DNA of 64,000 bases, taken from assembly GCA_963753285.1 (NCBI GenBank), contig CAVWBT010000003.1, forward strand, positions 1 through 64,000, in the 5' to 3' direction. Below are positions 32,925 to 42,446 of the stretch, piece after piece. Every line of letters starts with the position of its first letter. Position 1 is the first letter of the stretch. The position numbers and the translations under genes were made by a program. The notes beneath the pieces were generated by a model that made no database searches, was not told the origin of the DNA, and was given only the letters and a program-made list of their open reading frames with translations. This DNA comes from JAHEDH01 sp963753285. GTDB taxonomy: Bacteria > Actinomycetota > Acidimicrobiia > Spongiisociales > ZC4RG35.

Positions 32925-35900
32925 ATGCGTCCGGGGACGATCACCTTCCACCGACCGGCGCGGGTTCAACCCGCGCCGGTCGAGCACGACGTCGTCGTCA
33001 TCGCCACGCCTCCATCGGTCCCCGAACCGACCGGCAATGCGGTGTGGCAGGTGCTCGCTCCCGTGCTCGGCTCCGCCGGCATGGTCGGGTTCGCACTGGT
33101 CCTGGGCGAGACCAGATACCTGATCATGGCCGGCCTCATCGCCGGCATGATGCTCGTCTCGGGCGTGATCACCCGGATGGTCCAGGTCCGGTCCGAGCGA
33201 AGCCGCCGGGCGAGGGCGGCCGGCCGGTATCGCGCCCATCTCTCGGAGACCCGCCGCCGCCTCGACCGAGCGGCATCGCTGCAGCGATCGGCCGTCGAGT
33301 CGGCCCACCCGTCGCCCGCCGAACTCGTCGACCTCGTGATGGCAGGCACGCGAACCTGGGAGCGCCGGCCACACCATGGCGACTTCCTGACCGTCCGGCT
33401 CGGCACCGGGACCGTCGCTCCGAGCCTCACGCCCCGGCTCGACCTCCCGAACGACCCGACGTCCGAACCCGAGCCCGAGCTCCTCGCCGAGGCGAGACAG
33501 CTCGAGGACGACACGAGACTCCTCGCCGGCGTCCCCGTATCAGCGGACCTCGGCGCTACCGGGTGCGTTGCGATCGTCGGCGACCGCGAGACCGGTCGTC
33601 GCCTGGCGGCGTCGATCGTGACTCAATACTCCGCCCTGCGCTCCCCCTCTGACTTGGCGCTCGTGGCACACCTCGAAGCCGACGCGACCGCCGAATGGCA
33701 ATGGCTGAAATGGCTGCCACACGCTCGCGCCGGCCTCGCGGGCGTCGACGACGGCCGCACCCTGATCACGACGACGGCCGACGACTTCAATGTCGTGCTC
33801 GACCAGATCGCCACTCCCCGCCTCGAAGCGATCGAACGACATCGGGCCGCCACAAGCCCGTCGAAGACGATGAGGTTCCGCCAGGTGGTGATCCTGATCG
33901 ACGGATACACTCCATCGTCGGACAGCGGTCGACTCGAACGCCTCGAGTCGATCCTCTCCGACGCAGCCGATATCGGCGTCCTCGTGGTCGCCACCGTCGA
34001 CCACCCCGACGACATCCCGAGCCATGCCGGTGCCACGATGCGTATCGGACGTGCCGGAACGATCGACTTCGCCGAGACCAGCGCGGGCGGCACCCGCATC
34101 GCCGACATCGTGCCGGACCCCTGCTGGCCGGAAACGTGCGAGAAGGTGGCTCGCTCGCTCGCCCCGCTCCGCATCCGAGCCACCGGCGCACCTGCGAGCC
34201 TCGACAGCGCCGGCCTGGTCGAACTACTCGGCGAACAGGCCGAGACCGTCGACCCCGAACGCCTCTGGCAGACCACGTCGGATCCGCTCACGACGCCGAT
34301 CGGCCTCTGCGCCGGCGGAGAGCCACTGACGCTCGACATCCGGGAGGCCTCTTCGGGCGGCATGGGACCCCACGGGATCCTCATCGGAGCCACCGGCTCG
34401 GGCAAGAGTGAGCTGCTCCGGACGCTCGTGCTCGGACTGGCCCTCCGCAACCCGCCCGAGGAGCTCAGCCTCGTGCTGGCCGACTTCAAGGGTGGCGCCA
34501 CCTTCGCCGGGCTCGAACACCTTCCCCACACGGCGGGGTCCATCTCGAACATCGAGGCCGACCCCACGCTCATCGATCGCATGCAGGAGGCGCTGTTCGG
34601 CGAGATGGAGCGACGCCAACGCGTGCTCCGTGAGACCGGTTTCGACCGCGCCGACGAGTACCGCCGTCACCGGCGCCTCCACCCCGAAGCCGGGCTCGAA
34701 CCGCTCCCGGCCTGTCTCGTCGTCGTCGACGAGTTCGGCGAGTTGCTCGCCACGCGACCCGAGTTCGTGGACCTCTTCTCGTCGATCGGGCGCACCGGTC
34801 GCTCCCTCGGGGTCCATCTCCTGCTGAGCAGCCAGCGTCTCGACGAGGGCCGGATCCGGAAGGTGGAGAGTCACCTGCGGTACCGCATCTGCCTCCGGAC
34901 GTTCTCACCGGAGGAATCGGTCGCAGTCATCGGATCACGTGCGTCCTACGACCTTCCTCCGGTGCCGGGCCTGGGGCACATCTCGGTCGACGGCGGGCTC
35001 ACCCAGTTCAAGGCCGGTCTGGTCAATCGGCCCATCCGGACGGCGTCGCACAACGGAGCCGGAACTCGAGCCGTCCGTCGATTCGACCTCGGCGGCCCAT
35101 CCCAAATCATCGGCCCGGCGAGCCAGACCGCCCCGGCGCCGGGAGCACCGTCGTCGACCGAGATGACCGTGATCATCGAGCGGCTCGAGGCCGTCGATCG
35201 GAGCGTGCGCCCCGTCTGGCTGCCTCCACTCCCCGACCGGCTCCCCTTCGGCGACACCACGCCGCCGACCCCGCTGTCGGCGATCGTCGGTCTCACCGAC
35301 CTCCCGCGCCTGCAGCGCCTCGCGCCGGCGATCCTCGACTTCGGAGGCAGCGGCGGGAATCTGGCAGTGGTGGGTGGGCCGCGCAGCGGGAAGTCGGTCA
35401 CCTTGTCCACGATCATCGCCTCGCTCGCCCGGCACCGAAGCCCCTCCGAGATCTGCTTCTACGGAATCGACCTCGGAGGAGGTCTGTTGCACCGTTTCGA
35501 ATCGCTGCCCCATGTCGGATCCGTCTTCGGGCGCAGCCACCGTGAGGAGATTCCCAGGCTCATCAAACAGATCCACGCACTCATCGAGCACCGGGTGGAC
35601 GAGTTCCGCATCCACGGTCTGACATCGATGTCCGACTTCCATCGAGCACGGAACACCGGAGCGATCGACTCGCCCTGGGGCGAGGTCTTCTTGGTGATCG
35701 ACAACTGGGGCCTCTTCGCCCAGGAGTTCGGTCTCGAGCTGTCGGACCTGGTCGGCGAGATCCTCTCGGGCGGATTGCACTACGGCGTGCACGTGATCAT
35801 GTCGGCGAGCCGGTGGCAGGACGTCAGGCTGTCGTACCGCGACCACATCGGCGGCCGCTTCGAGCTGAGACTCACCGACCCGATCGAATCCGAGATCGAT

Positions 35901-36794
35901 CGCCACGCCGCACGGCTGCTCCCCGGCGACCGACCCGGACGCGGGCTCGACTCCGAGGGTCGAATCACTCAGATTTGCATGCCGCCGGACGATCTCCACG
36001 AGATCGTCGGTCGATGGTCCGGCGCAGGCGCGGCGCCGCCGATCAGGACACTGCCGACGCTGGTCACCGAGGGGGATCTCTCCAGGCTGAGAGCGGGCAG
36101 TGTGGGCGTGGCCGAGCACGACGCAGGCGGATGGTCGCCAGACCTCTTCGGCCACCACCCCCACTTCGTGGTGCTCGGCGACGGTGAGGCCGGGAAGACC
36201 ACGACCTTGCGGGGCATCATCCGCAGCCTCGAACGCACCGGTCTCCAGGGTGCATTGAAGATCGGCGTCATCGACTATCGGCGGCGCCTGGCGTCCGAGG
36301 TCGGAGAGGAGTTCCGGTTGGGCCACGCCTCGACACCGGACGAGGCAACTGCGCTCGTCGGGCGCATCGTCTCGGACGTGGGTGCACGCACGATCACGGA
36401 GCAGGAACCGAACGAAACCCGACCCGAGATCGTCCTGATCGTCGACGACTACGACCTCGTGGCGAGCGCGACCGGGAACCCGATCGGCCCAGTCGTCGAT
36501 CTGGTGCCACGCGGCTCGGACCTCGGCTTCCACCTGGTTCTGGCGCGACGAATCGCCGGCATGGCCCGCAGTTCGTTCGAGCCCGTCATGCAACGAATCA
36601 GGGAATCGGGCACGCCGACACTGCTCATGGACGGAGACCCCGCCGAAGGACCGGTCGTCGGATCTGCGAAGGCTGCGCGCCAACCGTGCGGTCGGGGGCT
36701 GCTCATCGATCGGTCACGGGCGAAGCTCGTGCAGATCGCCCACTTCGAGCCGCGCGCCCGCGTCCACGTGCTCAACCGGGAGCAGACTGCATGA
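32925..36794 (+). CDS. eccC: EccC-like FtsK/SpoIIIE ATPase of a type VII secretion system
   Basis: A 1289-residue membrane ATPase. Residues about 40-85 have two membrane helices (VWQVLAPVLGSAGMVGFALV, LIMAGLIAGMMLVSGVI). Three FtsK-type ATPase modules follow with Walker A motifs GATGSGKSE at about residue 487, GGPRSGKS at about 816 and GDGEAGKTT at about 1084, and the first has a Walker B-like LVVVDEFGELL. This is the single-chain EccC layout of ESX systems. ATG 32925 follows the WXG100 stop by two bases. It should recognise the WXG100 protein and drive its export; no EccB, EccD pore or mycosin gene is next to it. Confidence 0.88.
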   Translation: MRPGTITFHRPARVQPAPVEHDVVVIATPPSVPEPTGNAVWQVLAPVLGSAGMVGFALVLGETRYLIMAGLIAGMMLVSGVITRMVQVRSERSRRARAAGRYRAHLSETRRRLDRAASLQRSAVESAHPSPAELVDLVMAGTRTWERRPHHGDFLTVRLGTGTVAPSLTPRLDLPNDPTSEPEPELLAEARQLEDDTRLLAGVPVSADLGATGCVAIVGDRETGRRLAASIVTQYSALRSPSDLALVAHLEADATAEWQWLKWLPHARAGLAGVDDGRTLITTTADDFNVVLDQIATPRLEAIERHRAATSPSKTMRFRQVVILIDGYTPSSDSGRLERLESILSDAADIGVLVVATVDHPDDIPSHAGATMRIGRAGTIDFAETSAGGTRIADIVPDPCWPETCEKVARSLAPLRIRATGAPASLDSAGLVELLGEQAETVDPERLWQTTSDPLTTPIGLCAGGEPLTLDIREASSGGMGPHGILIGATGSGKSELLRTLVLGLALRNPPEELSLVLADFKGGATFAGLEHLPHTAGSISNIEADPTLIDRMQEALFGEMERRQRVLRETGFDRADEYRRHRRLHPEAGLEPLPACLVVVDEFGELLATRPEFVDLFSSIGRTGRSLGVHLLLSSQRLDEGRIRKVESHLRYRICLRTFSPEESVAVIGSRASYDLPPVPGLGHISVDGGLTQFKAGLVNRPIRTASHNGAGTRAVRRFDLGGPSQIIGPASQTAPAPGAPSSTEMTVIIERLEAVDRSVRPVWLPPLPDRLPFGDTTPPTPLSAIVGLTDLPRLQRLAPAILDFGGSGGNLAVVGGPRSGKSVTLSTIIASLARHRSPSEICFYGIDLGGGLLHRFESLPHVGSVFGRSHREEIPRLIKQIHALIEHRVDEFRIHGLTSMSDFHRARNTGAIDSPWGEVFLVIDNWGLFAQEFGLELSDLVGEILSGGLHYGVHVIMSASRWQDVRLSYRDHIGGRFELRLTDPIESEIDRHAARLLPGDRPGRGLDSEGRITQICMPPDDLHEIVGRWSGAGAAPPIRTLPTLVTEGDLSRLRAGSVGVAEHDAGGWSPDLFGHHPHFVVLGDGEAGKTTTLRGIIRSLERTGLQGALKIGVIDYRRRLASEVGEEFRLGHASTPDEATALVGRIVSDVGARTITEQEPNETRPEIVLIVDDYDLVASATGNPIGPVVDLVPRGSDLGFHLVLARRIAGMARSSFEPVMQRIRESGTPTLLMDGDPAEGPVVGSAKAARQPCGRGLLIDRSRAKLVQIAHFEPRARVHVLNREQTA

Positions 36795-37873
36795 CATCGG
36801 TGCTCATCACCATCGAGACCCCCGAAGGCCCGCTGGATCTCTCGGTGCCCGCCCAACTCACGATCGGTCACCTCCTCGACATCGTGACTCCCGACGTGGC
36901 CGCATCAGGGGACCTTCGAGGTTGGACACTGGGCGAGCCGGGCGGGATGCCGTTCGACTCGTCGCAGACGCTCGAAGCACTCGGTGTCCTCGACGGGGCG
37001 CGACTCTCGCTGGTGCCGGCCGGCGTGGACCATCCGATTCGCCGGCCGTCGCCTCGGCCCACCCGTGTGACGGCCGACGACAGGTCACCGAGGATCGTTC
37101 CCGATCGCACCCCGACTGCCGGGCGCATCCTGACCGCGCTCCAAGCCTTCGCCGGGCGCCACCGGCCGCCGGGGGCGCGCGGGCCGTTCGATCGGATGCG
37201 ACAGGCGTGGGCGTGGACCGAGCACGAGCGCCGCCTCGATTGGCTTCTCACCCGGCCCCGGATCCGACGTTCGATCTTCATCGGCGTCATGGGCCATCGA
37301 TCGGACGAACTCGCCGAGTCCCTGGCAGACACGCTCTCGGCGGCACGACTCGAGCGGGTCGCTCTGGTCGACGGCGGCATCGCAGGTTCGATCACGCGCC
37401 GCCTCCGAGACGTCGGTGCCGGCTTCGAGGCGATCGAGTCCGGTCTGCGGCGCCGGGACGTCACGAGCATCGAACGTGACCTGTTGTTCGGGCGCACCGA
37501 TCTCGGCACGCTGGCCGTCCCGGTCGATCCGAGCGCCCCGCTGCCGGACGCCGCGACGATGCGGAGGCTCTGCGACTCGCTACCCGCCCACGCCGGACTG
37601 ATCGTCATCGATTGCGGAACCTTCGAACACCCGAACGCCGCGCTGACGGAGCGATGTGACCAGATGGTCGTGTCGACGACCGGCATCGTCCCGCAGGTCG
37701 ACGGACAGGCGATCGGGGCCATCTGGGGCGGCGTCGAGCTGCCGCCCGAACGCAACCTCTACGCCAGCCACCACATCTCCGACGACCCCGTCTCGATCGC
37801 CGAGCTGGCCGTGATCGTCGCAGCCGGCTGGTCGGCCATCGACGCAGCAACACCGGTGCCGCTCGGGCTCTGA
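36791..37873 (+). CDS. Ubiquitin-like (YukD/EccD-N) domain fused to a MinD/ParA-like domain
   Basis: A 360-residue soluble protein overlapping the eccC stop as ATGA. Residues 1-80 are a beta-grasp ubiquitin-like domain (VLITIETPEGPLDLSVPAQL, GARLSLVPAG), as in YukD and the N terminus of EccD. Residues about 150-355 follow the MinD/ParA order: FIGVMGHRSDELAESLADTL at the P-loop place, VALVDGG, and LIVIDCGTFEHPNAALTERC at Walker B. The P-loop lacks the G-K-T/S core, so ATP binding is doubtful. No membrane helix is seen. It may be a cytosolic adaptor of the secretion ATPase, combining parts that are separate in ESX systems. Confidence 0.65.
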   Translation: MTSVLITIETPEGPLDLSVPAQLTIGHLLDIVTPDVAASGDLRGWTLGEPGGMPFDSSQTLEALGVLDGARLSLVPAGVDHPIRRPSPRPTRVTADDRSPRIVPDRTPTAGRILTALQAFAGRHRPPGARGPFDRMRQAWAWTEHERRLDWLLTRPRIRRSIFIGVMGHRSDELAESLADTLSAARLERVALVDGGIAGSITRRLRDVGAGFEAIESGLRRRDVTSIERDLLFGRTDLGTLAVPVDPSAPLPDAATMRRLCDSLPAHAGLIVIDCGTFEHPNAALTERCDQMVVSTTGIVPQVDGQAIGAIWGGVELPPERNLYASHHISDDPVSIAELAVIVAAGWSAIDAATPVPLGL

Positions 37874-37945
37874 CCCCGAGGGGCACGCAACCGAGTCGAC
37901 GATCTGCCGACGGGGAACCCGAGCCAGCTCCAAGGAACGCGATCA

Positions 37946-39139
37946 GTGACGGCCACACTCGAGACGAGAACCGAAGAACGATCGGCTCCGCCCGTCGTTC
38001 TCGAGCCGCGCTCGCCCGGGGAAGCGAATGCGGCGGTCCAGGGACTGGTCGCCGGCGCGCTGTTCGGAGCCAGCTTCCCGTTCTTCGCAATCCTCATCGC
38101 GGCTCCGGGCTTCGACGTCTCGGCGGCTCACGCCTCCCAGTCGATCCTCTACATCGTCGACACTGCTCCTCTCGTGCTGGGTGGGATCGGCTGGATCCTC
38201 GGTCGCGTCTACGGACGGCTCCGAGCCACGCGCAACGCCATCGAGGAAACGGTGCAGCGACGCACCGAAGCACTGGCGACCGCACTGAACGACCTCCAAC
38301 ACGCCCAGGCTCAGCTGCTCAACGCACAGAAGCTCGAGGCGATCGGCGGACTGGCTGCCGGAGTCGCCCATGAGATCAACACCCCGATCCAGTTCATCGG
38401 CGACAACGCCAGATTCCTCTCGGAGGCGTTCGACGACCTGGCGGCGTTCCACCAGGCGGCACTCGATCTCGCCGACGCCGTCAAGGAGTGCGGCGGATGC
38501 CCGGACGTCACGGACGCCTTCTACACGGCGATGGAGGAAGCCGACCTGGAGTTCCTCCGGGAAGAGCTGCCGATCGCGGCGACCCAGACGCTCGAGGGCG
38601 TCGGCCGAGTGGCCGAGATCGTGCGGGCGCTGAAGGACTTCTCGCACCCGGGTGAAGAGGTCAAATCGCCGCTGGATCTGAACAAGTCCATCGAGAGCAC
38701 GATGACGATCTGCCGGAACGAGTGGAAGTACGTCGCAGAGGTGGAGACCGACCTGGACCCCGACCTCCCGATGGTCTCGGCGCTGGGAGGGCCTGTCAAC
38801 CAGGCCCTGCTCATCGTGATCGTGAACGCCGCTCAGGCGCTCGCGGAGAAGCTGCCGGACGGCGAGAAGGGACTGATCACGATCGCCACAGGCGTCGACG
38901 GGAACGCAGTCGTCGTGTCGATCGAGGACGACGCCGGCGGGATCCCCGAGCACATCCAGGACCGTATCTTCGAGCCGTTCTTCACCACCAAGGAGGTCGG
39001 AAAGGGCTCTGGCCAGGGTCTGGCGATCGCCCGATCCGTGATGGTCGAACAGCACGGCGGCGAACTCTCGTTCGAGGTCCGGCCAGGAGTCGGAACCACG
39101 TTCTTCCTCAGGTTCCCCCTCGGAGAGCCGCCCGGCTGA
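37946..39139 (+). CDS. Orphan sensor histidine kinase
   Basis: A 397-residue protein starting at GTG with AAGGAACGC before it. Two membrane helices (residues about 30-55 and 68-90) are followed by a short coiled coil and the H-box GVAHEINTPIQFIGDN, whose histidine is the phosphate acceptor. The catalytic domain has N-box NAAQALAEK, and G-boxes DDAGGIPEH and GKGSGQGLAIAR. It lacks PAS or large sensory domains, so the signal is probably sensed in the membrane. A pair of cysteines lies in ECGGCPD before the dimer region. No response regulator is adjacent. Confidence 0.87.
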   Translation: MTATLETRTEERSAPPVVLEPRSPGEANAAVQGLVAGALFGASFPFFAILIAAPGFDVSAAHASQSILYIVDTAPLVLGGIGWILGRVYGRLRATRNAIEETVQRRTEALATALNDLQHAQAQLLNAQKLEAIGGLAAGVAHEINTPIQFIGDNARFLSEAFDDLAAFHQAALDLADAVKECGGCPDVTDAFYTAMEEADLEFLREELPIAATQTLEGVGRVAEIVRALKDFSHPGEEVKSPLDLNKSIESTMTICRNEWKYVAEVETDLDPDLPMVSALGGPVNQALLIVIVNAAQALAEKLPDGEKGLITIATGVDGNAVVVSIEDDAGGIPEHIQDRIFEPFFTTKEVGKGSGQGLAIARSVMVEQHGGELSFEVRPGVGTTFFLRFPLGEPPG

Positions 39140-39200
39140 CAGAAGATCTGCGTTCGGCCGGGATCCGACCACACTGTGGGGCGTCGATAATGGACGCTGC

Positions 39201-41993
39201 ATGACGACATCCCTCGGCCGAACGGTGACACGGCCCCACCAGACGACAGGCGCAGACATCGTCACCGCGCTCGAGACGGACCTCGAAACCGGCTTGAGCC
39301 AGGAGGAAGCGGCCCGCCGCCTCGAGCAGTACGGACGAAACGAACTCGAGACCGGCGAAGGCATCAGCATCTGGAGTCGGGTCGCCGCCCAGTTCTCGGA
39401 TCCGCTGGTGATCATGCTGATCGTGGCCATGGCGATCTCGCTGCTCGCATGGTTCTTCGAAGGCGGCGATGAGACACCGTACGAGCCGATCGTCATCGCG
39501 ATCATCCTCATCGCCAATGCCGCTCTCGGGTTGTGGCAGGAGTTGAAGGCCGACGACGCCGTCGCCGAGCTCCAGAAGATGACCGCGACGCAGGCGACGG
39601 TGTGGCGAGGCGGCGAGCGGCTCGCCATCCCCTCGTCCGAACTGGTTCCCGGCGACGTCCTGCTCCTCTCGGAGGGTGACGCCGTGAGCGCCGACGCACG
39701 CGTCGTCACATCCGAATCTCTCCGGGTCGCCGAGGCCTCACTGACCGGTGAAAGCCAGCCCGTCTCCAAGCAGACCGAGCCGCTGGAAGATGACGCCGTG
39801 CTGGCGGATCGCACGAACATGGTGTTCAACGGGACGGTCGTCACCGCCGGTCGCGGCATCGCCGTCGTCGTCGAAACAGGCATGTCGACCCAGATGGGCT
39901 CGATCGCCTCGATGCTGGAGGAGTCCGAAGAGGATCCGACCCCACTCCAGATCGAGTTGACCAGGGTCGGGCGGGTACTGGGCGTGGTCGTCCTCGTGTT
40001 GTCGGCGATCGTCGTCGCTTCCGTGCTGCTCGTCACCGGGATCGACACCGTCTCCGACGTCGTCGAAGTCCTCCTCGTAGGGGTGTCACTCGCGGTCGCG
40101 GCCATCCCCGAGGGTCTCGTGGCGATCGTCTCGATCGTCCTCGCCATCGGCGTACAACGCATGGCGGCCCGCAACGCGCTGGTCAAGAAGCTGTCCTCGG
40201 TCGAGACGCTGGGCTCGGCATCGGTGATCTGCAGCGACAAGACCGGGACGCTCACCAGAAACGAGATGACGATCGAGAAGGTCGTCACCGCCTCGGGTGA
40301 GGTCCAGATCACCGGGACCGGATACATCCCGGTGGGCGAAGCCGTGGTCGAGGACACCCCGCTGCCCTCAGGCCCGCTCCTCCACGAGGTCCACCTCGTG
40401 CTCCGGGGTGGGAGCATGGCCAACGACGCCTCGACACGCGAGACCGACGACGGGCGTTGGGAGATCCAGGGCGACCCGACCGAGGCGGCGTTCCTCGTCG
40501 CCGAGCAGAAGCTGGGGATCACCGAGGAGCGGCTTCGCCGATACCGGCGCATCGCCGAGATCCCGTTCTCGTCGGAGCGAAAGATGATGACGACGGTGGA
40601 CGAGGACGACGTGGAGGACGGCATGGTCATCGTCGCAAAGGGCGCCCCGGACGTGCTGCTCGACCGGTGCACTCGTGAGTACCGGGCGGGAACAGAGGTC
40701 GATCTCAGCCCGGCACGAAGGGAAGAGATCCTCGGAACCGTCAATGACCTGGCCGACCAGGCCCTTCGGACGCTGGCGGTCGCCTATCGCCGCACGAACC
40801 AACTCGATGGTGTCGAGGAAGAGAAGCTCGAGAACGACCTGACCCTCGTGGGTGTGGTGGGGATCATCGATCCGCCCCGCTCGGAGGTGAGAGACGCCAT
40901 CGACGAAGCCAGGACCGCGGGCATCCGGGTCGTCATGATCACCGGCGATCACCCGTTGACCGCAACCCGCATCGCCGAGGATCTCGGGATCGCCGGTCCC
41001 GGCAGCCGGACGGTGACGGGCGCCGAGGTGAAGGCGATGAGTTCCGAGGAGTTCGATCGAGCCGCGCGGGAGGCGTCGGTGTTCGCCCGGGTCGCCCCCG
41101 AAGACAAGTTGCGGATCATCGACTCCCTGAAACGACAGCGCCACATCGTGGCGATGACCGGGGACGGGGTGAACGATGCTCCCGCGCTGCGACGAGCGGA
41201 CATCGGCGTGGCGATGGGCATCACCGGGACCGAGGTGTCGAAGGAAGCCGCGGACATGATCCTCACCGACGACGACTTCGCCACGATCGTCGCCGCCGTG
41301 CGCGAAGGGCGAGCGATCTTCGAGAACATCCGCAAGTTCCTCCGATACCTGCTCGGTTCGAACTTCGGTGAGGTCCTGGTCGTCTTCCTCGGTGTGATCG
41401 GCGCCGGCATGATCGGCCTGGAAGCCGGCATCGACGGGCTCGCCGTCCCGCTCCTGGCCACACAGATCCTGTGGATCAACCTGCTCACCGACAGCGGGCT
41501 GGCCCTGGCGCTCGGGATCGATCCGACCATCGACGACCTGATGGCAGACCCGCCGAGACGGATCGACGACCGCATGATCGACGCCAAGATGGGTCGGGTC
41601 GTCGGATTGACCGGGCTCACCGTCGCCCTCTCGGCACTGGTCGCCTTCGATCTCGAGCTGACCGGCGGCCTGCTCGATGGGACCGGCGATCTCACCAGTG
41701 CGCGCACGCACGCCTTCACGACGGTGGTGCTCGCTCAGATCTTCAACGCCTTCAACTCACGGTCGTACTCCACGAGCGTGCTCCATCAGGTCCGCAACAA
41801 GTGGCTCACCGGCGCCGCCATCCTCACGTTCCTCCTCCAGGTGCTCGTCGTCCACGCCCCGTTCCTCAACGAGGCCTTCGACACCGCACCGATGTCCCTC
41901 GGGGACTGGGCGATCACGCTGGCGTTGTCCTCGGCGGTCCTGTGGGTCGAGGAGATCCGCAAGGTCTTCGTGCGTCGCCGGAACAACGGGTAG
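39201..41993 (+). CDS. P2-type cation-transporting ATPase (Ca2+-ATPase-like)
   Basis: A 930-residue P-type ATPase. It starts with a cation-ATPase N domain (SLSQEEAARRLEQYGRNEL-like), has the actuator motif LTGESQPV, the phosphorylation site CSDKTGTLT at about residue 345, and the hinge TGDGVNDAP at about residue 652. The ion-site segments AVAAIPEGLVA (helix 4) and WINLLTDSGLALALG (helix 6) fit the P2A/PMR1-like group, with serine where SERCA has glycine after T-D. Calcium export is the simplest reading; Na+ or another ion cannot be excluded. Confidence 0.85.
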   Translation: MTTSLGRTVTRPHQTTGADIVTALETDLETGLSQEEAARRLEQYGRNELETGEGISIWSRVAAQFSDPLVIMLIVAMAISLLAWFFEGGDETPYEPIVIAIILIANAALGLWQELKADDAVAELQKMTATQATVWRGGERLAIPSSELVPGDVLLLSEGDAVSADARVVTSESLRVAEASLTGESQPVSKQTEPLEDDAVLADRTNMVFNGTVVTAGRGIAVVVETGMSTQMGSIASMLEESEEDPTPLQIELTRVGRVLGVVVLVLSAIVVASVLLVTGIDTVSDVVEVLLVGVSLAVAAIPEGLVAIVSIVLAIGVQRMAARNALVKKLSSVETLGSASVICSDKTGTLTRNEMTIEKVVTASGEVQITGTGYIPVGEAVVEDTPLPSGPLLHEVHLVLRGGSMANDASTRETDDGRWEIQGDPTEAAFLVAEQKLGITEERLRRYRRIAEIPFSSERKMMTTVDEDDVEDGMVIVAKGAPDVLLDRCTREYRAGTEVDLSPARREEILGTVNDLADQALRTLAVAYRRTNQLDGVEEEKLENDLTLVGVVGIIDPPRSEVRDAIDEARTAGIRVVMITGDHPLTATRIAEDLGIAGPGSRTVTGAEVKAMSSEEFDRAAREASVFARVAPEDKLRIIDSLKRQRHIVAMTGDGVNDAPALRRADIGVAMGITGTEVSKEAADMILTDDDFATIVAAVREGRAIFENIRKFLRYLLGSNFGEVLVVFLGVIGAGMIGLEAGIDGLAVPLLATQILWINLLTDSGLALALGIDPTIDDLMADPPRRIDDRMIDAKMGRVVGLTGLTVALSALVAFDLELTGGLLDGTGDLTSARTHAFTTVVLAQIFNAFNSRSYSTSVLHQVRNKWLTGAAILTFLLQVLVVHAPFLNEAFDTAPMSLGDWAITLALSSAVLWVEEIRKVFVRRRNNG

Positions 41994-41999
41994 GCGGAC

Positions 42000-42446
42000 A
42001 TGTCGGATTCGGAAGCGGTCCGGGAGGTCATCGATGCGGTGTCGCATGCCGGGCGCCGGGCCGACGCAACCACGCTGGTCGAGATCATGGCTGAGGTCAC
42101 CGGCGAACCGGCTCGGGTCTGGAGTGCGGGCACAGTCGGGTTCGGCCAATACCACTATCGGTACGCAAGCGGCCAGGAAGGCGACTTCTTCCAGATCGGC
42201 CTCGCCCCTCGCAAGGACAGACTGACGCTCTACGTCATGTCCGGGTTGCGCGGCTTCGAGGACGTCCTCGAGCGGCTCGGGCCGCACACGTCGAGCAAAT
42301 CCACGGTCCAACTCAAGAGTCTGGAGGGCGTCGACCGGGCCGCGCTCGTGGAACTGATCTCCGAATGCGTTCGCCACCTCGAGGCGGTCGAAGCCGAGCT
42401 GGGTACCATCCCACGCATGAGCGAGATCCCGCCACGCCGAACGTGA
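42000..42446 (+). CDS. DUF1801 domain protein (YdhG-like)
   Basis: A 148-residue protein with the DUF1801 pattern: ADATTLVEIMAEVTGEPARV, GFGQYHYRYASGQEGDFFQI, and LAPRKDRLTLYVMSGL, then an L-x-x-L-E-x-V-D helix (VQLKSLEGVDRAALVELI). Function of the family is poorly known; frataxin-like or iron-related fold has been suggested. The stop overlaps the start of the next gene as GTGA. Confidence 0.78.
   Translation: MSDSEAVREVIDAVSHAGRRADATTLVEIMAEVTGEPARVWSAGTVGFGQYHYRYASGQEGDFFQIGLAPRKDRLTLYVMSGLRGFEDVLERLGPHTSSKSTVQLKSLEGVDRAALVELISECVRHLEAVEAELGTIPRMSEIPPRRT

Noticed and set aside
37943..40744. A very long open frame on the minus strand opposite the kinase and P-type ATPase genes
   Set aside because: It is antisense to two clear genes and its protein is dominated by serine, arginine and threonine with no family motif, typical of shadow frames in high-GC DNA.
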